From: an uncultured Chlorobiaceae bacterium
GTDB lineage: Bacteria > Bacteroidota > Chlorobiia > Chlorobiales > Chlorobiaceae
Reading direction: 5' to 3'
DNA length: 64,000 bases
NCBI GenBank assembly: GCA_903866255.1
Contig: CAIPMW010000032.1
Location: forward strand, 1-64,000
Shown here: piece after piece, positions 55,701-64,000 of the stretch
How the letters are laid out: each line of letters starts with the position of its first letter
Position numbering within the stretch: the stretch's first letter is position 1
Notes under the pieces: model-generated
Told to the model about the DNA's origin: nothing
Seen by the model: the letters and a program-made list of their open reading frames with translations, nothing else
The model's database searches: none
Program-made: the position numbers and the translations under genes

Positions 55701-56588
55701 ATGCTTATTATCGACGGGAAAAAAGTCTCGCTTGACCTGAAAGAGGAACTCAAGGCGAGCGTTGACAGCTATAGAGCCCAAACTGGCAAAGTACCCGGGC
55801 TGACCGTCATCATTGTCGGCCAGGATCCCGCATCACAGGTTTATGTTCGCAACAAAGCAAAAACATGCAAGGAGATCGGGATGGTTTCGACGGTGATCGA
55901 AATGGCTGCCGACACCTCTGAAGAGCATCTGCTCAAGACCATCAAGGAGTTGAACAACGACATGGCGGTCCACGGCATTCTTGTCCAGCAGCCACTTCCA
56001 AAGCAGATTGATGAATTTGCCGTCACCCTTGCTATTGATCCATCGAAAGATGTTGACGGATTTCATCCCGAAAACCTTGGTCGCCTTGTGATGGGCCATC
56101 TCGACAAATGTTTTGTCAGTTGCACCCCTTATGGCATCCTCGAGTTGCTTGGTCGCTACAACATTGAGACCAGAGGCAAGCACTGCGTCGTGGTCGGGCG
56201 CAGCAACATTGTCGGCAAGCCGATGGCCAACCTGATGCTCCAGAAGCTGAAAGAGACGAACTGCACCGTCACCATCTGCCACTCGGCAACACCAAACATT
56301 GCGGAATACACTCAGCAGGCCGATATTCTCATTGCCGCCATTGGCAAAGCGGGCTTTATCACTGCCGATATGGTAAAACCCGGCGCGGTGGTTATCGATG
56401 TCGGCATCAACCGTATTGAGGATGCTTCAACAAAGAGCGGCTACCGTCTTGTCGGAGATGTCGATTATGCGGGCGTTTCCGCCGTTGCCTCTGCCATGAC
56501 TCCGGTGCCTGGTGGCGTTGGCCCCATGACCATTGCCATGCTCCTGAAAAATACGCTTCAGTCGTTCCAGCGTACCAACGGACTGTAG
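55701..56588 (+). CDS. folD: Bifunctional methylene-THF dehydrogenase/cyclohydrolase FolD
   Basis: The 295-residue enzyme interconverts 5,10-methylene-, methenyl- and 10-formyl-tetrahydrofolate with NADP in the cytoplasm. The catalytic stretch VYVRNKAKTCKEIGM contains the active-site Tyr and Lys (about Tyr48 and Lys54). Other family segments are GILVQQPLP, KDVDGFHPENLGRL, the nucleotide loop VGRSNIVGKPMA and the C-terminal PVPGGVGPMT. Length is normal. No clear Shine-Dalgarno is visible before the ATG. radA begins 6 bp after its stop codon, so the two are probably co-transcribed. Confidence 0.97.
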   Translation: MLIIDGKKVSLDLKEELKASVDSYRAQTGKVPGLTVIIVGQDPASQVYVRNKAKTCKEIGMVSTVIEMAADTSEEHLLKTIKELNNDMAVHGILVQQPLPKQIDEFAVTLAIDPSKDVDGFHPENLGRLVMGHLDKCFVSCTPYGILELLGRYNIETRGKHCVVVGRSNIVGKPMANLMLQKLKETNCTVTICHSATPNIAEYTQQADILIAAIGKAGFITADMVKPGAVVIDVGINRIEDASTKSGYRLVGDVDYAGVSAVASAMTPVPGGVGPMTIAMLLKNTLQSFQRTNGL

Positions 56589-56594
56589 GGCATC

Positions 56595-57965
56595 ATGGCC
56601 AGGTCAATCACCAAATATATCTGCTCAAACTGCGGAGCCATCTCCCTGAAATATCAGGGAAAATGCTTTGAATGCCAAAGCTGGGGAACTCTTCAGGAGA
56701 CCCACATTGAAGCTGAACCAAAAAAACAGCGTCCGGGTTCACAGGGTTCTGCGGCTGTTGTGCAGAACCTGCATGATGTTGTGCCATCAGAATTTCAGCG
56801 AATTCTGACCGGCATGGGTGAACTCGACCGTGTTCTCGGAGGTGGCCTCATGCAGGCTTCAGCCGTGTTGGTGGGTGGTGAACCTGGTATTGGTAAATCG
56901 ACCCTCATGCTGCACCTTGCCCCTCGACTTGCTCCGGCAAAAGTGCTTTATATTTCAGGTGAAGAGTCGCCGAACCAGATCAGGGAACGAGCCCGGCGAC
57001 TCTCCATCAAGGCAGAAAACCTCTGGCTTGTACCAGAAGTGAACCTCGAACGCATTCTGGCGCTCATTGAACGGGAAAAACCGGCGCTGGTCATTATCGA
57101 CTCCATACAGACCGTCCACTCAGAGGAGTACCAGAGTTCTGCTGGCACCATTACCCAGATCAGGGAGTGCGCCGCCTCACTTATTCGGGCCGCCAAGCAG
57201 CAAAACTTTATCCTGATGATTATCGGCCATATCACCAAGGAGGGGGCACTGGCAGGCCCGAAGGCGCTGGAGCACATGGTCGATACCGTCCTGCAATTTG
57301 AGGGAGAGGGCTACCAGCGCTACCGGATAATCCGCTCGGTCAAAAACCGCTTTGGCTCCACCAATGAAATCGGCGTCTTCCGCATGGACGAAACCGGACT
57401 CGAAGAGGTAAGCAACCCCTCGGAATTCTTCATCTCCGGTCGCAGAACTGATGTTCCCGGCAACTCGATTCTTGCTGCCATTGAGGGAACGAGGGCTCTT
57501 CTGGTAGAGGTTCAGGCGCTGGTCTCCAAAACCAACTACTCCATGCCGCAGCGCATCAGCACCGGCTTTGACCTGAAGCGTATGTCGATTATCCTCGCCG
57601 TGCTCGAAAACAGGCTGCACATTGAAACCTGGGGGCAGGATGTTTTTGTAAAAATAGCCGGAGGACTCAAACTTGCAGAACCTGCTGCAGACCTCGCCAT
57701 TGCCGCAGCCATAGCCTCAGGACTCATGAACCGCCCGGTCGATCCCGCAACAGTCTGCTGCGGAGAAATTGGCCTTGCCGGGGAACTGAGGGCCATCAGC
57801 GACAGCGAACGACGCATCCGTGAGGCCGCCCACCTCGGCTTCCAGCGCATCGTCCTGCCCGAAGCCAACACCCGTGAACTAAAGCCATTCTTGAAAAAAC
57901 TTCCCATAACCATCACCGGTTGCCCAACCCTCCGCAACGCCCTCGAAGAGCTAAATATCATCTGA
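56595..57965 (+). CDS. radA: DNA repair protein RadA
   Basis: The 456-residue protein is the RecA-related ATPase that aids branch migration in recombinational repair. An N-terminal zinc finger uses Cys10, Cys13, Cys24 and Cys27 (CSNC and CFEC). Walker A GGEPGIGKST is at residues 94-103, Walker B near ALVIIDS, and the RadA-specific KNRFG motif at 250-254. The C-terminal ~170 residues form the Lon-protease-like domain. Length is typical. The start is six bases downstream of folD. Confidence 0.97.
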   Translation: MARSITKYICSNCGAISLKYQGKCFECQSWGTLQETHIEAEPKKQRPGSQGSAAVVQNLHDVVPSEFQRILTGMGELDRVLGGGLMQASAVLVGGEPGIGKSTLMLHLAPRLAPAKVLYISGEESPNQIRERARRLSIKAENLWLVPEVNLERILALIEREKPALVIIDSIQTVHSEEYQSSAGTITQIRECAASLIRAAKQQNFILMIIGHITKEGALAGPKALEHMVDTVLQFEGEGYQRYRIIRSVKNRFGSTNEIGVFRMDETGLEEVSNPSEFFISGRRTDVPGNSILAAIEGTRALLVEVQALVSKTNYSMPQRISTGFDLKRMSIILAVLENRLHIETWGQDVFVKIAGGLKLAEPAADLAIAAAIASGLMNRPVDPATVCCGEIGLAGELRAISDSERRIREAAHLGFQRIVLPEANTRELKPFLKKLPITITGCPTLRNALEELNII

Positions 57966-57991
57966 CAACTGACTACTAACAACTGACACCT

Positions 57992-58333
57992 ATGACCCAC
58001 CTCCTCATTCAATGGCTGATTAACGCCCTCGCGGTTTACGCCACCGCACATATTCTTGACGGCATTCATATTAAAAGCTTTGGCGCGGCGATTGCCGTGG
58101 CGCTTGTGCTTGGTTTGATCAACACCCTTGTCCGGCCCATACTGCTCCTGTTCTCTTTTCCCTTTATTATTCTTACCCTGGGACTTTTCCTCCTGGTCGT
58201 CAACGCCCTTCTGCTTCAGTTCGCTGCGGTGCTTGTCAGTGGATTGACCATCGACGGCTTCTGGTGGGCAGTTGCCGGATCAGTGGTAATCAGCGCTATT
58301 TCATGGTTGTTGGGGTCGCTTTTCAATCTGTGA
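57992..58333 (+). CDS. Small membrane protein of the phage holin 4-like (PF04020) family
   Basis: The 113-residue protein has three to four hydrophobic helices (about residues 5-20, 28-60, 63-85 and 90-110). The core ALVLGLINTLVRPILLLFSF, then FPFIILTLGLF, matches the family named after mycobacterial phage holins but common in ordinary bacterial chromosomes. Function is unknown; nothing here suggests a prophage. It follows radA by 26 bp on the same strand and converges with ogt, with only one base between the two stops. Confidence 0.85.
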   Translation: MTHLLIQWLINALAVYATAHILDGIHIKSFGAAIAVALVLGLINTLVRPILLLFSFPFIILTLGLFLLVVNALLLQFAAVLVSGLTIDGFWWAVAGSVVISAISWLLGSLFNL

Positions 58334-58334
58334 A

Positions 58335-58817
58335 TCATTGTGGGAAGTGCGCCAGCGTGGAGTGCTCAAGCTCAAGCAGCGCCTGTTTTAATGCCACCCC
58401 GCCACGATAGCCGATGAGCGAACCATCGCTGCCGACTACCCGGTGACATGGAATAAAAAGAGGCAAAGGATTTCTGTGATTCGCCATCCCCACCGCCCGA
58501 ACGGCACGCGGATTTCCGATGGCGGTGGCAACCTCCTTATAACTTGCGGTTGCACCATAAGGGATGTCGGAGAGCAAGTGCCAGACACGCAACATGAATG
58601 GTGTGCCCACCGGCGCAAGAGGCAGGGTAAACTCTTTCAGCTCCCCCTTGAGATAGCCATACAACTGCCGGAAAGCCTCTCTGATCAACTGCGTCTCACA
58701 ACGCTCTGCATCATGCGGAAGGGTATCCTGCTGAAAATAGAGGTTGGTTATGCAGCCACCGCTCTCAGCAATGGCTACAGTACCAATAGGCATCTCCTGA
58801 AGCGAGAGTTTCACCAT
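58335..58817 (-). CDS. ogt: Methylated-DNA-protein-cysteine methyltransferase
   Basis: The 160-residue protein removes alkyl groups from O6-alkylguanine, transferring them to its own cysteine. The active site is PCHRV with Cys124; the helix-turn-helix/recognition part includes IPYGATASYKEVATAIG and RAVGMANHRNPLPLFIPCHR, and the Arg finger lies in PRAVRAVG. The C-terminal segment YRGGVALKQALLELE is typical. The gene is transcribed toward the membrane-protein gene. A GAGG lies just before the ATG. Confidence 0.93.
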   Translation of the reverse strand: MVKLSLQEMPIGTVAIAESGGCITNLYFQQDTLPHDAERCETQLIREAFRQLYGYLKGELKEFTLPLAPVGTPFMLRVWHLLSDIPYGATASYKEVATAIGNPRAVRAVGMANHRNPLPLFIPCHRVVGSDGSLIGYRGGVALKQALLELEHSTLAHFPQ

Positions 58818-58998
58818 TCCTCTGCTCTTTTATTTCCGTTTTACAAATTTCCATGCCCTGTTTATCTTCTCCCATTCATTATCTTGGCAAGCGATGTCAT
58901 GGAAGGCAAGAAAATATGAACAATATCCATCAATCGTACTCAACAAGATAACAAGTGTATAAGCGCTGACACAACAGATTTTTGAAGTAACCATACCA

Positions 58999-59961
58999 AT
59001 GACCATGAAGGGGGACGCTCAAGCGATTGTTTTGCAGAAAGCCAACAAGCTTAAACTGCGAAGTGTTTCATACCTTGCTGATCAGCCTGACGATGTGCTG
59101 ATCAAAACTATTGCAAGTACCATAACACCAGGATTTGACCGCCTTCTTCTGACCAACAAACCAGTATCAAGCAGAGTTTTTAAATATCCTCTTATGCCCG
59201 GCAGTGAGGCGATCGGTCAGGTTGTCAAGACCGGGGCAGGAATAACTGATCTGCAACCTGGTGATTTTGTCTATACTTTCAAGGCAGATCGCTGGCAGGG
59301 CATTGAGCCTTACGCGGGTTGCCATGCGGAGATTATCCCAACATCCCGCCGGAATATGTTAGCCCTTGGTCGCCCTCCTGTCCATCGCGATCTGCTTACA
59401 GGCCTTCTCGGCTACGCAGTCAGTGCTCTTGAAAAAGTACCTCTCGATGCCAGTTCAAGAGTTCTTGTGCTGGGTCTTGGTTCGGTAGGGCTGATGGTGT
59501 CGGAGTACCTGCACACGCTCGGATTCATGCACGTAGATGCGGTTGAAACATTCGGCATCAGGGGACAACTCTCCCATGCTGAACATATTGCTCTCGACCT
59601 TGATGATTTTACATCGGAATTCAATAACAGCTATGATCTCATTATTGAAACCACCGGAAGAATCCTGATGGTTGAAAAGTCTGTGCGTTTGATGAAACAG
59701 CAAGCGATGGTGCTGCTGATGGGAAATTATGAGGTTATGGCTTATGATTACCGTTTGATACAGCACAAAGAGCCTGTAATCATCAGCTCCAGCATGACCA
59801 CTATTGAGCACCTGAAGAGGGCATCATCGCTGCTTGAGGAGGGAACGCTTGATACTGAAAAGTATTTTACCTCGGTCTTTCCTGTCGCTCAATTTGAACT
59901 GGCTTATCGCAGGGCGCTTGACGGAAAGGAGTCCATCAAAACCGTGTTGAGCTGGGTATAA
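58999..59961 (+). CDS. bchC: BchC-like bacteriochlorophyllide dehydrogenase (zinc-free MDR family)
   Basis: The 320-residue product is a medium-chain dehydrogenase-like protein. It has the N-terminal GroES-like part (DVLIKTIASTITPGFDRLLL, then PLMPGSEAIGQVVKTGAG and LQPGDFVYTF) and the Rossmann motif VLVLGLGSVGLMVSEYL. The zinc-ligand cysteines of alcohol dehydrogenases are absent. This layout and length fit BchC, which oxidises the 3-hydroxyethyl group of bacteriochlorophyllide to acetyl in bacteriochlorophyll a synthesis. Green sulfur bacteria need it for their reaction-centre pigment. The call rests on overall resemblance; another MDR oxidoreductase is possible. It is followed 22 bp later by the ABC ATPase gene. 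Confidence 0.6.
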   Translation: MTMKGDAQAIVLQKANKLKLRSVSYLADQPDDVLIKTIASTITPGFDRLLLTNKPVSSRVFKYPLMPGSEAIGQVVKTGAGITDLQPGDFVYTFKADRWQGIEPYAGCHAEIIPTSRRNMLALGRPPVHRDLLTGLLGYAVSALEKVPLDASSRVLVLGLGSVGLMVSEYLHTLGFMHVDAVETFGIRGQLSHAEHIALDLDDFTSEFNNSYDLIIETTGRILMVEKSVRLMKQQAMVLLMGNYEVMAYDYRLIQHKEPVIISSSMTTIEHLKRASSLLEEGTLDTEKYFTSVFPVAQFELAYRRALDGKESIKTVLSWV

Positions 59962-59983
59962 ACCGACTGAAAATCATTTCCCC

Positions 59984-61525
59984 ATGGCTGTTGCTGTCCG
60001 CTTGAGCGCCGTTTCAAAAAAGTTTGGAAGCTTTACTGCAAACAACAATATCTCGCTTTCGGTGGAAGAGGGTACAATTCATGCGATTGTCGGTGAAAAC
60101 GGAGCGGGCAAAAGTACGCTGACAAAAATGATCTACGGGATGCACCTCCCGACATCGGGAGAGCTCTCCATAAAGGAAAAAGCAGTACGCTTCACCTCCC
60201 CACGAGAAGCAATCAAGGCAGGTATCGGTATGGTTCATCAACACTTTATGCTTGTACCGGAACTCTCGGTTGTTGAAAACATCATCCTTGGCCATGAAAA
60301 GAGCGGCCTTTTTCGCCCTCTTCCCCTTGAAAGCGCTAAAGCCCTGATCAGAAAGGAGGCGGAGGCATACGGTTTAGTCGTTGACCCTGATGCTCCAGTT
60401 GCAAGCCTCAGTATCGGCGAGCAGCAGAGGGTTGAAATTCTCAAACTCCTTTTCCGTCATGCGGAGATCATGATTTTTGATGAACCGACCGCAGTGCTCA
60501 CCCCGTCTGAAATCGATCGGCTGTTTATAACGCTCCGTGCGCTCCGCGACACGGGAAAAAGCATTATTCTCATTACCCACAAACTTGACGAGGTGCTCGC
60601 TGTGGCCGACACCGTAAGCGTTATGAGAAAAGGTGAAATTGTCGGCACAATGCCTGGCTCCTCTGTAACAAAAGAGGAGTTAGCCCACATGATGGTAGGG
60701 CGCAGTGTTCTGTTAAGCGTCTCTAATCCGGCAGCCACTCCGGGTGAAATCGTCCTCGCCATCAACAACTTCAGCTATCGCACGACGAGGGGTGAATGGA
60801 AAGTGCAGAACCTCTCCCTGAATGTCAGGGGCGGGGAGATTTATGGCATTGCCGGTGTTGAAGGGAATGGCCAGAGTGAACTGTTGCAAACGCTCTGGGG
60901 ACTTGCGCCTGAGGGAACCATCATCTCCGGAACAGCGACGCTCAAAGGAGAGTCAATCATCGGCAAAAGGCCTGGCGATATCGCCCTTATGGGCATCTCC
61001 TGCATCCCTGAAGACAGGCTGCGTCATGCCGTTATCACCGAGTACACCGTTTCTGAAAATCTTCTTTTCGGCAGGCACCGTGAACGCTCTTTTCACCGGG
61101 GTATAGGGTTCAACAACCCCGCCATCAAACGCTATGCAGAGGAGATGATCGCTGACTATGATATCAGATGCAGCTCACCCGAAAGCCAGTCGCTCGCCTC
61201 CCTCTCGGGCGGAAACCAGCAGAAGGTGGTTCTGGCAAGGGAGATGAACCGACCGGGAATAACCCTGCTTATACTTGCCCAACCAACCCGTGGAGTGGAT
61301 ATAGGCGCAATTGAGACCATTCATAACAAGATTATTGAGGCACGTCGTACCGGCATCGCAATACTGCTTGTCTCGTCGGAACTGGACGAGATCATTGCGC
61401 TTTCAACAAGAATCGCCTGTATCTACAAGGGTTCAATACGCCACGAATTCAGTCAGGAGGAGGTCGAACTCAAAAGAGAGGCTGGACATAAGTTTCAGAA
61501 AGAGATCGGTCTGCATATCACCTGA
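59984..61525 (+). CDS. ABC transporter ATPase, duplicated type (nucleoside/sugar family)
   Basis: The 513-residue protein has two fused ATPase domains. The first has Walker A GENGAGKST, LSIGEQQRVEI in the signature region and MIFDEPTAVL. The second has GVEGNGQSE in place of Walker A, signature LSGGNQQK and LLILAQPTRGVD. This asymmetry is characteristic of the BmpA-NupO/YufO nucleoside and the RbsA-type sugar importers. The absence of a canonical Walker A in the second domain is normal in this family. The permease gene follows 14 bp later. No binding protein is encoded next to it. Confidence 0.9.
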   Translation: MAVAVRLSAVSKKFGSFTANNNISLSVEEGTIHAIVGENGAGKSTLTKMIYGMHLPTSGELSIKEKAVRFTSPREAIKAGIGMVHQHFMLVPELSVVENIILGHEKSGLFRPLPLESAKALIRKEAEAYGLVVDPDAPVASLSIGEQQRVEILKLLFRHAEIMIFDEPTAVLTPSEIDRLFITLRALRDTGKSIILITHKLDEVLAVADTVSVMRKGEIVGTMPGSSVTKEELAHMMVGRSVLLSVSNPAATPGEIVLAINNFSYRTTRGEWKVQNLSLNVRGGEIYGIAGVEGNGQSELLQTLWGLAPEGTIISGTATLKGESIIGKRPGDIALMGISCIPEDRLRHAVITEYTVSENLLFGRHRERSFHRGIGFNNPAIKRYAEEMIADYDIRCSSPESQSLASLSGGNQQKVVLAREMNRPGITLLILAQPTRGVDIGAIETIHNKIIEARRTGIAILLVSSELDEIIALSTRIACIYKGSIRHEFSQEEVELKREAGHKFQKEIGLHIT

Positions 61526-61539
61526 ATAACCCGACAACC

Positions 61540-62565
61540 ATGCATGCAAAACAGCTCCGGTTTCTCATACCACTGCTCTCTCTTCTCTCTACCCTTGCGG
61601 TCAGCAGCCTGATTATGGCGCTGGCAAATCGTGATCCGGTCATGATTTTTGGAAAAATGATCCATGCAACATTTGGCTCTTCTTACGGTACCGGACAGAT
61701 GGTGTTCAGGATGACAACACTGCTTCTTGTGGGGCTTGCCGCAGCAATTCCCTTTCAGATGAGACTTTTCAATATTGGAGCAGAGGGGCAACTGCTCATG
61801 GGATCGTTTACCGCAGCCATGATCGGTGCCATGCTTCCACCCACCATGCCACCATTTCTGGCAATACTTCTCTGTAGCTTGGCGGCAATGGCTGCTGGAG
61901 CTTTCTGGGCTCTGCTGGCCGGATCACTCAAGGTACAATTCGGTGTCAACGAGGTCATCGCAACCATCATGCTGAATTTCATTGCCCAGGGCATTACAGG
62001 ATACCTGCTGACCTACCATTTCGCACTCCCCTCTACCGTTCATACTGCCCCGATCGCAACTGCCGCCGCCATACCAACCTTCGACAAGGTAACTGGATGG
62101 TTCGCCAACGCTCCAGCCAATCTCAGCGCCTTTCTGGCCATCGGCCTGGCCCTTCTCCTCTGGATTATGCTGTTTCAATCGAGGTTCGGCTATGAAATGA
62201 GAGCCGCCGGATCGCAACCTGATGCCGCTCGGTATGGGGGAATAAACGCGGGAGTACAGACGCTCACCGCAATGGGCATTGGCGGAGCTGCCGCAGGACT
62301 TGGCGCAGCGAACATTGTTCTCGGCTATAAACATTACTATGAGGCAGGAATGAGTGACGGAATCGGCTTTACAGGAATTGCAGTGGCGCTCCTTGCCGGG
62401 GCTCATCCCCTGTGGATTATCCTCTCGGCTCTTTTTTTCGGATTTCTCGAATACGGTGGGCTGACGGTGAACACCTGGATACCAAAAGATATCTTTATGA
62501 TCATTGAGTCAATGACCATCATTCTCGTCATTTCATTCACCGCTCTCGGAAAGCGCTTTTCGTAG
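61540..62565 (+). CDS. ABC permease, nucleoside/sugar family (YufP/NupP-like)
   Basis: The 341-residue membrane protein has eight to ten hydrophobic segments. It carries the family landmark FNIGAEGQLLMG (about residues 74-85), the FGVNEVIATIMLNFIA stretch and GFTGIAVALLAGAHP. These point to the BmpA-associated nucleoside importers. Such systems normally have two permeases (NupP and NupQ) and a lipoprotein receptor; only this permease is present before the terminator. The second permease and receptor may be elsewhere, or this is a reduced system. Confidence 0.88.
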   Translation: MHAKQLRFLIPLLSLLSTLAVSSLIMALANRDPVMIFGKMIHATFGSSYGTGQMVFRMTTLLLVGLAAAIPFQMRLFNIGAEGQLLMGSFTAAMIGAMLPPTMPPFLAILLCSLAAMAAGAFWALLAGSLKVQFGVNEVIATIMLNFIAQGITGYLLTYHFALPSTVHTAPIATAAAIPTFDKVTGWFANAPANLSAFLAIGLALLLWIMLFQSRFGYEMRAAGSQPDAARYGGINAGVQTLTAMGIGGAAAGLGAANIVLGYKHYYEAGMSDGIGFTGIAVALLAGAHPLWIILSALFFGFLEYGGLTVNTWIPKDIFMIIESMTIILVISFTALGKRFS

Positions 62566-62573
62566 CATGATTA

Positions 62574-62594
62574 TTTTTTCCCTTTGGGAAAAAA
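62574..62594. terminator. Rho-independent terminator
   Basis: TTTTTTCCC-TTT-GGGAAAAAA is a perfect 9-bp stem with a three-base loop, 9 bases after the permease stop. The A/T ends let it act in either direction. It closes the bchC-ABC transcription unit. Confidence 0.7.
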
Positions 62595-62666
62595 GGATAA
62601 GTTCGCAATGCAGCAAAGCGACATTCTGTCGCAGTGTGGATTTTTTATGACCGTCAAAAAATTTCA

Positions 62667-62840
62667 ATGGTAAAAAAAAGCATCTCATATCTCTGGGGTT
62701 CAATCTCAATTTTCTTTGCCGGCCTCTGGCTTGTTGTTCGTATCATCCTTGAATATTTTGGCATTATCAGCGACGGTAACGACAGAACAACAGGTATCAA
62801 GGATATGCGCGAGGAGTATAAAAATACCAACTACAGGTAA
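62667..62840 (+). CDS. Small single-helix membrane protein, unknown
   Basis: The frame from the ATG at 62667 gives 57 residues: a basic start MVKKSISYLWG, one hydrophobic helix (about residues 9-31, WGSISIFFAGLWLVVRII) and a charged tail (NDRTTGIKDMREEYKNTNYR). The arrangement looks like a real small membrane protein, but no ribosome site is visible and I recognise no family. It converges on the PASTA gene with a five-base gap. Confidence 0.45.
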   Translation: MVKKSISYLWGSISIFFAGLWLVVRIILEYFGIISDGNDRTTGIKDMREEYKNTNYR

Positions 62841-62845
62841 TGCGA

Positions 62846-63577
62846 CTACTCTGCGGTGACCACTGTAAGCTCAACAAGCTGTTCCGGAGACATATATGAG
62901 CCAACTGCAGGCTTCTGGCTGATAACGGTATTGGGTACCAGAAGTGACGAGTATTCGGTCGTGACCGTTCCAACCTTGAGACCAGCATCGGCAATAATCT
63001 GCCGAGCCTGCGCAAGAGACATGCCAAGAACATCAGGAAGTGCAATTTTTTTCACGCCCAAAGCAGATGTCTCGTATCTCCCAATAATAAAAGAGGCCGC
63101 CGTTCCCGGCTTCACCATGGTTTGGGCAGGAATTGATTGGCTCAGCACCTTTCCATTCTCTTCTGGATGGGTCACCGGGCTGACCTGTACACCTACAAGC
63201 AGAATATCGGTACGGGCAGCAGCCTGACGAGCTTCAACTTCAGGCCTTCCAACAAAATCGGGCATCGGAAAGCCTGGTTTTTCACGCCGATTGACTACCA
63301 GATAGATATTTCTGCCAGGTTTCACCTCCATTCCCGCCTGGGGTGTCTGGGATATCACAAGATTCGAATCGACATTACTGAGATATTTGACATGGTAACT
63401 CTTGATCGCCTCAAAACCCGACATCCGAAGCTTCTGTGAGGCACTTTCGTAAGCCATGTTGGTGACATCAGGAACAACCTTGACGCTTCCCTGAGAAATG
63501 TAAAGAGGCATAAGCAGTTTGTCAAACAGCAAGGCAACGCCGAAAAGTACAAGAACAATCACAACTGCTTTTTTCAT
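62846..63577 (-). CDS. PASTA-domain membrane protein
   Basis: The 243-residue protein has one N-terminal membrane helix (about residues 3-24) followed by three PASTA domains of ~65-70 residues. Each starts with the 'V-P-D-V/F' turn (VPDVTNMAYESASQKL, MPDFVGRPEVEARQAA, LPDVLGMSLAQARQII) and ends in 'V-x-S/Q-x-x-P-x-x-G' (VISQTPQAG, VLSQSIPAQ, VISQKPAVG). PASTA domains bind peptidoglycan and beta-lactams. Here no kinase domain is attached, so this is a stand-alone PASTA protein located outside the cytoplasm. It lies 33 bp downstream of the prenyl synthase gene, a lipid-carrier biosynthesis function, consistent with a cell-envelope role. Confidence 0.9.
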   Translation of the reverse strand: MKKAVVIVLVLFGVALLFDKLLMPLYISQGSVKVVPDVTNMAYESASQKLRMSGFEAIKSYHVKYLSNVDSNLVISQTPQAGMEVKPGRNIYLVVNRREKPGFPMPDFVGRPEVEARQAAARTDILLVGVQVSPVTHPEENGKVLSQSIPAQTMVKPGTAASFIIGRYETSALGVKKIALPDVLGMSLAQARQIIADAGLKVGTVTTEYSSLLVPNTVISQKPAVGSYMSPEQLVELTVVTAE

Positions 63578-63610
63578 CTCGCCAGTAACGGTTATTATCT
63601 TGACCGGAAA

Positions 63611-64000
63611 CTAATACTGCCTTACCATCACAAAATCAACAAGACGCAACAGTGAGGTTTTAGCCGAACAGTCAGAAAAAGCGCTGATTGATTCAACGGC
63701 TTTCGAAGCAAGGCTCTCAGCAACTTCAGCCGCATATTCAAGTCCGCCCTTGCCGGTAACAAAAGCTATCACCACCCCGCATTTTACCGCTCTTTTCCGG
63801 GAACTCTTTAAAATGGAGCGAATCATCTTCTGTTCCGCAACCGGAGCGTTGCGAAGCGCATAGATCAGGGGAAGAGTTATTTTTTTATCCTTGATATCAA
63901 TACCCATCTGCTTGCCCGTTTTTTTTGAATCTCCGGTATAGTCGAGCAGATCGTCACGAATCTGGAACGCAAGACCAAGATATTCTCCATATTGCTTCAA
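63611..64000 (-). CDS. Polyprenyl diphosphate synthase, C-terminal part
   Basis: At least 129 residues of the C-terminal part lie in the window; the N-terminus is beyond 64000. The motif LAFQIRDDLLDYTGD is the second aspartate-rich region (D-D-x-x-D) of trans-prenyltransferases such as octaprenyl synthase, which bind isoprenyl diphosphates through magnesium. KKITLPLIYALRNA is also typical. Product chain length cannot be read from this fragment. The methionine at the window edge is internal, not the start. Confidence 0.9.
   Translation of the reverse strand: MKQYGEYLGLAFQIRDDLLDYTGDSKKTGKQMGIDIKDKKITLPLIYALRNAPVAEQKMIRSILKSSRKRAVKCGVVIAFVTGKGGLEYAAEVAESLASKAVESISAFSDCSAKTSLLRLVDFVMVRQY

Noticed and set aside
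57992-58333. Prophage holin
   Set aside because: The family name comes from phage, but no phage genes surround it; the neighbours are ordinary chromosomal genes.

Overview
The window looks like a green sulfur bacterium (Chlorobiaceae, Chlorobium/Pelodictyon type). The main evidence is a multi-megadalton repeat protein starting with a LEPR-XLL motif, of the kind known from Chlorobium genomes, a bchC-like bacteriochlorophyll gene, and typical Chlorobi housekeeping genes (folD, radA, htpX, a prenyl synthase). The assignment rests on gene content only. I see no tRNA, rRNA, CRISPR array or complete insertion sequence.

Bases 1-38856 (minus strand) are one uninterrupted reading frame of at least 12,952 codons that runs off the left edge. 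From the N-terminus it encodes: a LEPR-XLL leader; an autotransporter-like stretch; about ten copies of an unrecognised ~160-residue repeat; EF-hand-like calcium loops; RTX glycine/aspartate repeats in mid-protein; several thousand residues of haemagglutinin-like beta-helix; two blocks of an unrecognised 'LGY' repeat; a Trp/Tyr/Asp-rich island; 18 Ig-like repeats; and more beta-helix containing a recent 1,368-bp tandem duplication. It is best read as a secreted, calcium-binding surface protein. Just upstream lies the broken C-terminal end of a SapC-family (surface-layer) gene.

After htpX, bases 40948-54476 hold a compact 13-gene minus-strand array, probably one operon. In transcription order it encodes an outer-membrane porin, a sulfonate/nitrate-type binding protein, radical SAM enzyme 2, an FMN split-barrel protein, an MFS carrier, two ABC permeases, an ABC ATPase, radical SAM enzyme 1, an SDR, a NifH-like ATPase and two nitrogenase component-1-like subunits. 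One component-1 subunit has all three cluster cysteines and the other has one, which suggests a DPOR-like 3+1 [4Fe-4S] site rather than a P-cluster. Both radical SAM enzymes are paralogues with an unusual CX8CX2C motif. Together the genes suggest import and reductive conversion of an unidentified, probably sulfur- or nitrogen-containing, organic compound. This is the strongest candidate for an undescribed system here.

The right flank (55.7-64 kb) has folD-radA-small membrane protein on the plus strand, a converging ogt, then bchC-like with an incomplete nucleoside-type ABC transporter, a terminator, a tiny membrane ORF, and on the minus strand a PASTA protein behind a partial polyprenyl synthase. 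An AT-rich intergenic stretch and a ~260-bp inverted-repeat element separate folD from the 13-gene array.
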